Notes under the pieces: model-generated
Database searches by the model: none
The model's input: only the letters and a program-made list of their open reading frames with translations
Told to the model about the DNA's origin: nothing
Shown here: piece by piece, positions 58,701-64,000 of the stretch
Layout: each line of letters begins with the position of its first letter
How positions within the stretch are numbered: the first letter of the stretch is position 1
NCBI RefSeq assembly: GCF_033115175.1
Contig: NC_084827.1
Span: forward strand, 174,841,401-174,905,400
DNA: 64,000 nucleotides
DNA from: Lepus europaeus
Lineage: Eukaryota > Chordata > Mammalia > Lagomorpha > Leporidae
Reading direction: 5' to 3'
Program-made: the position numbers and the translations under genes

Positions 58701-58912
58701 CATACAAACAGCCTGTGAACTGCACAATCATGAATCCCAGAGAGAAGATCAGAGGAACTGGAGAGCAGAGAGCTAGTGGGCTAAACGCTACTGTCAAGTT
58801 CACGGGAGCTTCAACGTCTGTACTTCTGTACAAGAGTTGACTTTGGAGGAAACAAGACTGCAGACTTAGCTAGATGGATACACACAGCCCAAGATTAAAC
58901 TGCACAGCGACA

Positions 58913-58918
58913 TTTATT
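58913..58918 (-). terminator. TRIP12: Candidate proximal poly(A) signal of TRIP12
   Basis: AATAAA on the minus strand, about 315 bases past the stop codon. A GU-rich element (gggctgtgtgtatcc) follows about 25-30 bases downstream, as expected for a functional cleavage site. Confidence 0.55.
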
Positions 58919-59232
58919 GTTCCAGCCTGGAAAAACATCCCTTTTTAAATTTCACACAGCAAAGCAAGTTAAAAACTTCACTCATCAAATAAATGATAAT
59001 TTAAACAAGAACTTGCTAAAGAAACCTCATCACAACAACGTTTTAGGGCCTGATCACTTTAAGTCCATGGGGCCATTAATGAATATCGATCAAGTGTCTC
59101 TCACAATCTGCAAGCCGTTTTTCCTACAACAAGAAGGCGTAACATGTTTCCTTGACTCAGGTGATACATTTAGAAAAGAAATCATGATTTTTTCTTTTGC
59201 TGTAACAGGCAGACACTGATTTCTTGCTGCAA

Positions 59233-59463
<231 letters not shown>

Positions 59464-59824
59464 TTACTATTTTCAGCGCTACTAGAAACAGCACATACAT
59501 AGTAGCACTACAATGCTATGTAAACGCATTACACGGCTTCGCTACACTCTATTCCCACACACAAAGGGTATTCTTCCTTCTGGCCTGGCAGCTTTCTAGT
59601 TTGGAAACTGTACATTTAAACACATGGTTAGTGCACAGAACCTGCTCGATTCATTTATCATAATCACCGCCTAACACAGTGTTAACAGTTCTTAATGCCT
59701 TCGGATTTTCATTGTATTTTAAAACCAAGTATCAATCCAATGTATACTAGAACACATTTCTGAAAATGCAGACGTTAGACCCCTCTGTCCTTTGTCTGAA
59801 CAGCCTAGCACATTAAGTGCATTA

Positions 59825-60148
<324 letters not shown>

Positions 60149-60531
60149 TTATCTCATTGTGTCTCACAGCTTGCAACCACATCCCATGACTGACTTGCAA
60201 ACTCGGACAATTAGTTAAAGTACGATGACATATGAATTCCATTGTAATGCCCTTTGCGATTGAACGTTTTTGTTGCACAGCTGAAATCCAAACGGAATAA
60301 CTGATCTGGTATTACACAGGTATCTCTGCTTTACCATATTCATTAATGGAAATACATCTGCAATCACATTTTCAGGAAGATACTTGGCAAAGAAACTCTT
60401 AGGTCTTCAGTTGTGACAAAACTTTCCCTTAACAGGTACACAAATTAAAAATAATTCCGCAAAACTTTTGTACACAAACACCTCTCAATTCTTGACTACA
60501 AACTGAGAATCAAGCAGGTTCCAGTACGTAC

Positions 60532-60626
60532 CTGTCGTGAGTATAACCGTGATCAGGCCTGCAGCACTCCATCAATGTCTTTGCATCCCACGTGTCTGCT
60601 TTACTGCCACATAGGAGTTGATCCAG
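60532..60626 (-). CDS. TRIP12: TRIP12 antepenultimate exon (HECT domain)
   Basis: This 95-base exon encodes [20 protein letters not shown], then [12 protein letters not shown], again collinear with human TRIP12. The acceptor is CTCACAG before 60626 and the donor is GTACGT from 60531, both canonical. It enters in phase 0 and leaves two bases into the serine codon. Confidence 0.97.
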
Positions 60627-60715
60627 CTGTGAGTTTAGGGGTGAAGAATTACTACAGAAACATCTGAATCCCGAGTGAAAATAAAAGTCTATGTGTACTA
60701 AATGAGTATTATTTT

Positions 60716-60975
60716 CCGGGGTGGATGATTGGCCTAGAGTTTAAGATGCCCACATCTCACATTGCAGTGCCTGAGTTTGTGTCCTGGCTCCGGACTCCAG
60801 CTTCCTGCTAATTCAGACCCTGGGAGACAGCAGTGATGGCTCAAGTTACCTGGGTGTTTGCAACCCTTACAAGACCTGGATTGAATTCCCAGCTCCTGCC
60901 TTCAGCCTCAGCCATTACTAGGATGTGGAGAGTGAATGAGCAGATGGGAGCGCCTGCTCCTTGTCTCTTAAACAA
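60716..60975 (+). mobile_element. CSINE, older subfamily, in TRIP12 intron
   Basis: The head is degenerate (ggggtggatgattggcctag). The body has agcttcctgctaattcagac and cctgggagacagcagtgatg. The tail is lost. Confidence 0.82.
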
Positions 60976-61103
60976 ACTCGGGGAGATAATACTGTCAGCA
61001 GCTGCTCAGGCTCTCTCCGTGTATTTGCAATAGCTCCTCACTAAGTACCCTGCCCACCTGCAGGAGCCCAGGTTCTAGAGAAGGTTTGAACCTCAAACAC
61101 ACA

Positions 61104-61130
61104 CCTGATCCTGATCCTGATCCTGATCCT
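61104..61130. repeat. (CCTGAT)n microsatellite
   Basis: About four and a half hexamer units lie in a TRIP12 intron. Confidence 0.9.
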
Positions 61131-61265
61131 GGACTTGAGCTTTCCTAACTGCTCTCATTACTTCAGACGCTTTCAAGTTGATAATCAGCTTTTCACTCAG
61201 AGGATTTTATAAATCCTAGCAATATGCAACAACAAAGTCTAGATAAAGGGAAAACTAAATGGAGG

Positions 61266-61590
61266 AAGGCGATGCCGTGGCTCAGTAGGCTAACTCAATG
61301 TCTGCGGTGCCGGCATCCCATATGGGCACTGGTTCTAGTCCCCACTGCTCCTCTTCCAATACAGCGCTCTGCTGTGGCCTGGGAAAGCAGTAGAAGATGG
61401 CCCAAGTCCTTGGGCCCCTGCAACCACATGGGAGACCAGGAAGAAGCAGCAGAGTCCTGCTTTGGATCCGGGCAGTTCCAGCCATTGCGGCTATTTGGGG
61501 AGTGAACCAACAGACGGAAGACCTTTCTCTGTCTCTCCCTCTCACTGTCTATAACTCTACCTCTCAAATAAATAAATAAAATTAAAAAAA
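61266..61590 (+). mobile_element. CSINE, full length with 15-bp target-site duplication
   Basis: The head begins aggcgatgccgtggctcagt. The flanking duplication aaaactaaatggagg is perfect at 61251-61265 and 61591-61605, a clear recent insertion. Confidence 0.96.
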
Positions 61591-61649
61591 AAAACTAAAT
61601 GGAGGGAGAAGTGGGAGAATGGTGAACTGAGATATTAATAAATCAGATT

Positions 61650-61975
61650 TGGGGCCAGCACTGTGTAGTGGTGTGTAAAGCAGCCTCCTGCAGTGCTGGC
61701 ATCCCGTATGGGTGCAGGTTTGAGTTCTGGCTGCTCCACTTCTGATCCTGCTCTCTGCTATGGCCTGGGAAAGCAGTAGAAGATGGCCCAAAGTGCTTGG
61801 GCCCCTGCACCTGCAAAGCTCCAGGTTCCTGGCTTTGGATCGGCTCAGCTCTGGCTGTTGTAACCATTTGGGGAGTGAATCAGCAGATGAAAGACCTCTC
61901 CCTTTTTCTCTTTCCCTCTCCCTCTCTGTAACTCTGCCTTTCAAAAAAATAAATAAATCTTGAAAAAAAAAAATG
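61650..61975 (+). mobile_element. CSINE, full length, in TRIP12 intron
   Basis: The head is ggggccagcactgtgtagtg. The CT block is followed by taaataaatcttgaaa and an A-run. Confidence 0.92.
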
Positions 61976-62139
61976 AACAGCAGGTTTGATACTTGCCAAA
62001 GAAAGGTAAATATGTACTGTCCTGACACTATAGAAGGCAAGAAATGTTTTTGTGTCCTTAGAAGATCTACCATCAGTTTCAATTAGACCATTTTTCCTCT
62101 GGTTAACTGCCCATTTGTGGAAGACTGCATACTTTTGAG

Positions 62140-62310
62140 AAAAATCCACTTTGGGACAAGTCAAATTCTATGTCTGCTATGGGTTCCTCATGGTCAGGTA
62201 CCTTAGAGATCTTTGTTTTCATTCTCCAATGTAAGACAGGGATAATCCCAACAGTCAGATCAGATACAGTGACCTCACCCAGCTTGGTGACAAAGACCTG
62301 ATTCAAGCCT
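62140..62310 (+). repeat. Possible MIR in TRIP12 intron
   Basis: The order gggacaagtcaaattctatg, then ttcctcatggtcag and gtaagacagggataat resembles a forward MIR, though diverged. Confidence 0.4.
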
Positions 62311-62883
62311 GGAATGACCTATGTTGCTCTAAATTCCAGGCACACCACAACACAGCAAGCACAAGTCAAAGTGAACATAGAGTAACAACTAAGATCTAAA
62401 TTCTGTCACTCAAAGACTTCCAGAGTTAGTAAGAAATGCATTTTCTAAAACTGGTATTTAAAAAATAACAAAAAGGTATCCAAACTGGGCAAACTTTGAT
62501 AATTTAACAATGTCTCATTTAGCTTAAACACAGTGAAGTCACCTGAGTGTCACTTCCCTGCGATGTCCCCAGCCAGGAGTCCAGAAGCACCTAGAGGATG
62601 CTGCACACCACACAAGCCCCATTTTCCAAGGACCCACTAGGCTCTCAGCAGACAAGTGCCATTCACACTCTCTCTCTCCCACAAGGACGACCCCTGCTCC
62701 CCAAGAGGGGCACTTACCGAATACTACTCCTTGCTCAAGAAATTTGTATTCCCAGAACATTCATACCCTGTTCCCAAACCTGCACTGTTGCAACAGTAGG
62801 GTCTTTGATAGATGGCACAGAAACACTAAGATTGTAAGTACAGAAGCAGATAAGATCATTCGTTTCAGACGTAAGCTACTCAC

Positions 62884-62997
62884 TTCCTCTGGGTAGAAGT
62901 ACTGAAGATGACTGAGTGGGAAAACTGACTCAAATCCATCTCGGAAGGAATCAAATTGCCTAGAAACACCTTCATTCAGTGCCCAGAATATAACCAG
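62884..62997 (-). CDS. TRIP12: TRIP12 exon, fourth from last (HECT domain)
   Basis: This 114-base exon of exactly 38 codons encodes [18 protein letters not shown], then [20 protein letters not shown], a HECT segment identical in layout to human TRIP12. The acceptor is TTTTTGCAG before 62997 with a strong pyrimidine tract, and the donor is GTGAGT from 62883. Both borders are phase 0. It is the first TRIP12 exon inside the window; the rest of the gene lies to the right. The four exons total 510 bases, or 169 residues plus stop. Confidence 0.97.
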
Positions 62998-63124
62998 CTG
63001 CAAAAAGAAAAGTTTTTTTTTTTTTTAAAGAAAAAAACAGTGATACAATTTCAGATCTGTTTGCTATCAAATATATGGTAAAATACAGGAGAACATCCTT
63101 CTAGCTATCTTAAAGACAATTTAT

Positions 63125-63372
63125 AGGGCTCAAGTGGCACAGGGTGAAGCTGCTGCTTGGGAGGCCTGCTTCCCACATCAGAGTACCTGCACCCTGGGAG
63201 ACAGCACATGACGGCTCAAAACCTGAGTCCCTGCCACCCATGTAGGAGACCCAATTGAATTCTGGGCTCTGACCTACAGCCTGGCCCAGCACTAGCTGTT
63301 GTAGCCATATGGGGAGAGAATTAACAGATGCAAGATCTCTTTCAAATAAAATGAAAATAAAGTTTTTAAAAG
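63125..63372 (+). mobile_element. CSINE, older subfamily, internally deleted
   Basis: The head is agggctcaagtggcacaggg. The body has cctgcaccctgggagacagc, and the end is ttcaaataaaatgaaaataa. Confidence 0.85.
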
Positions 63373-63663
63373 TTATTGTCATTCAAGTGTCTTGTAGAAA
63401 ACTGTATGAGTTGGTTAGTTAGGTCAACTAAATTGGGGCATGGCCAATAAGAAATGTAAACATTGTCACATGCATTTGTATTTAGTGAGTTTTAAAATTC
63501 ACATATGTAAAACCCCTGCAGTATAGTTATATTACCTATGAAATGAGAAGGAAATTAAAATTTCTGAAGAGGATAAAATGCTGAGAACTAAAGATAATGC
63601 TTCAAGAGTCACAATTCACAATTTTAATGTGAAATGTTTAATTTTAAATACTGCTAAATTCTC

Positions 63664-63952
63664 AGCCGGCGCCGCGGCTCACTAGGCTAATCCTCCGCCT
63701 TGCGGCGCCGGCACACCGGGTTCTAGTCCCGGTCGGGGCACCGGTCCTGTCCCGGATGCCCCTCTTCCAGGCCAGCTCTCTGCTGTGGCCAGGGAGTGCA
63801 GTGGAGGATGGCCCGAGTCCTTGGGCCCCGCACCCCATGGGAGACCAGAAGAAGCACCTGTCTCCTGCCATCAGATCAGCGCGGTGCGCTGGCCGCAGCG
63901 CACCTACCGCGGTGGCCATTGGAGGGTGAACCAACGGCAAAAGGAAGACCTT

Positions 63953-63984
<32 letters not shown>

Positions 63985-64000
63985 CACTCTGCCTGTCCAA
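63664..64000 (+). mobile_element. CSINE, young subfamily, cut by the right edge
   Basis: The head is agccggcgccgcggctcact, with gcggcgccggcacaccggg and ggtcggggcaccggtcctgt in the body. The subfamily matches the partial copy at 1-130. Confidence 0.93.

Larger units (their letters stand above)
55750..59232 (-). other. TRIP12: TRIP12 3' UTR (extent inferred)
   Basis: The 3.5 kb beyond the TRIP12 stop codon contains no SINE or L1, has an AU-rich, UTR-like composition and contains several poly(A) signals on the minus strand. The proximal one is at 58913-58918 and a distal one at 55750-55755. Where the transcript actually ends is not decided by the sequence; the distal signal is used as the boundary. 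Confidence 0.55.
60627..62883 (-). other. TRIP12: TRIP12 intron
   Basis: It lies between the exons ending at 62884 and starting at 60626. It holds three forward SINEs and a (CCTGAT)n hexamer. A MIR-like phrase (gtaagacagggataatccca) lies near 62230-62255. Confidence 0.9.
62998..64000 (-). other. TRIP12: TRIP12 intron (runs off the right edge)
   Basis: It follows the acceptor at 62998. It contains two SINEs and otherwise AT-rich unique sequence. No further TRIP12 exon was seen. Confidence 0.85.

Noticed and set aside
63664..63760. tRNA-like promoter boxes in SINE heads
   Set aside because: The CSINE descends from a tRNA and keeps B-box-like sequence, but there is no folded mature tRNA gene here or in other copies.

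Overview
This is a window of a mammalian nuclear genome, almost certainly a lagomorph and most likely rabbit (Oryctolagus cuniculus). I count about 35 copies of the tRNA-derived lagomorph C-repeat SINE (CSINE), plus several 3' ends of a rabbit-type L1. Coding sequence is sparse and split by introns, as expected. There is no bacterial, phage or CRISPR content.

Two protein-coding genes are recognisable, both on the minus strand. (1) Exon 1 of DNER (Delta/Notch-like EGF repeat protein) is at 19263-19541. It encodes the signal peptide and the first EGF domain and ends in a canonical splice donor. It lies in a roughly 2 kb CpG island (about 18660-20650) with GC boxes and no obvious TATA box. Everything to the left (1-19262) is the beginning of DNER intron 1. 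(2) The last four exons of the HECT ubiquitin ligase TRIP12 are at 62884-62997, 60532-60626, 60019-60122 and 59233-59429. They join in frame into the last 169 residues, including the catalytic cysteine. The long SINE-free stretch to the left of the stop codon (to about 55.75 kb) is best read as its 3' UTR. The TRIP12-then-DNER head-to-tail order matches the order I know from human 2q36.3.

Layout: 1-19.2 kb, DNER intron 1 with SINEs, L1 fragments and an inverted nested SINE pair; 19.3-20.6 kb, DNER exon 1 and promoter; 20.6-55.7 kb, intergenic DNA; 55.7-64 kb, TRIP12 3' UTR, terminal exons and introns. The intergenic part holds a quiet SINE-free zone (to 25.0 kb), a decayed minisatellite, L1 copies, a fresh-looking 12-unit minisatellite grown inside a SINE (32.1-32.6 kb), a 2.5 kb L1 with the end of ORF2 (33.75-36.26 kb), and two L1 3' ends joined 5'-to-5' as a large palindrome (49.7-50.9 kb).

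I found no unknown gene system. The most unusual items are structural: the SINE-born minisatellite, the L1 palindrome, the inverted SINE hairpin in DNER intron 1, a strong SINE orientation bias (28 plus, 7 minus), and a 10 kb SINE desert centred on the DNER promoter. Repeat-family names are given only where the sequence makes them clear. Boundaries of repeats and UTRs are estimates by eye.
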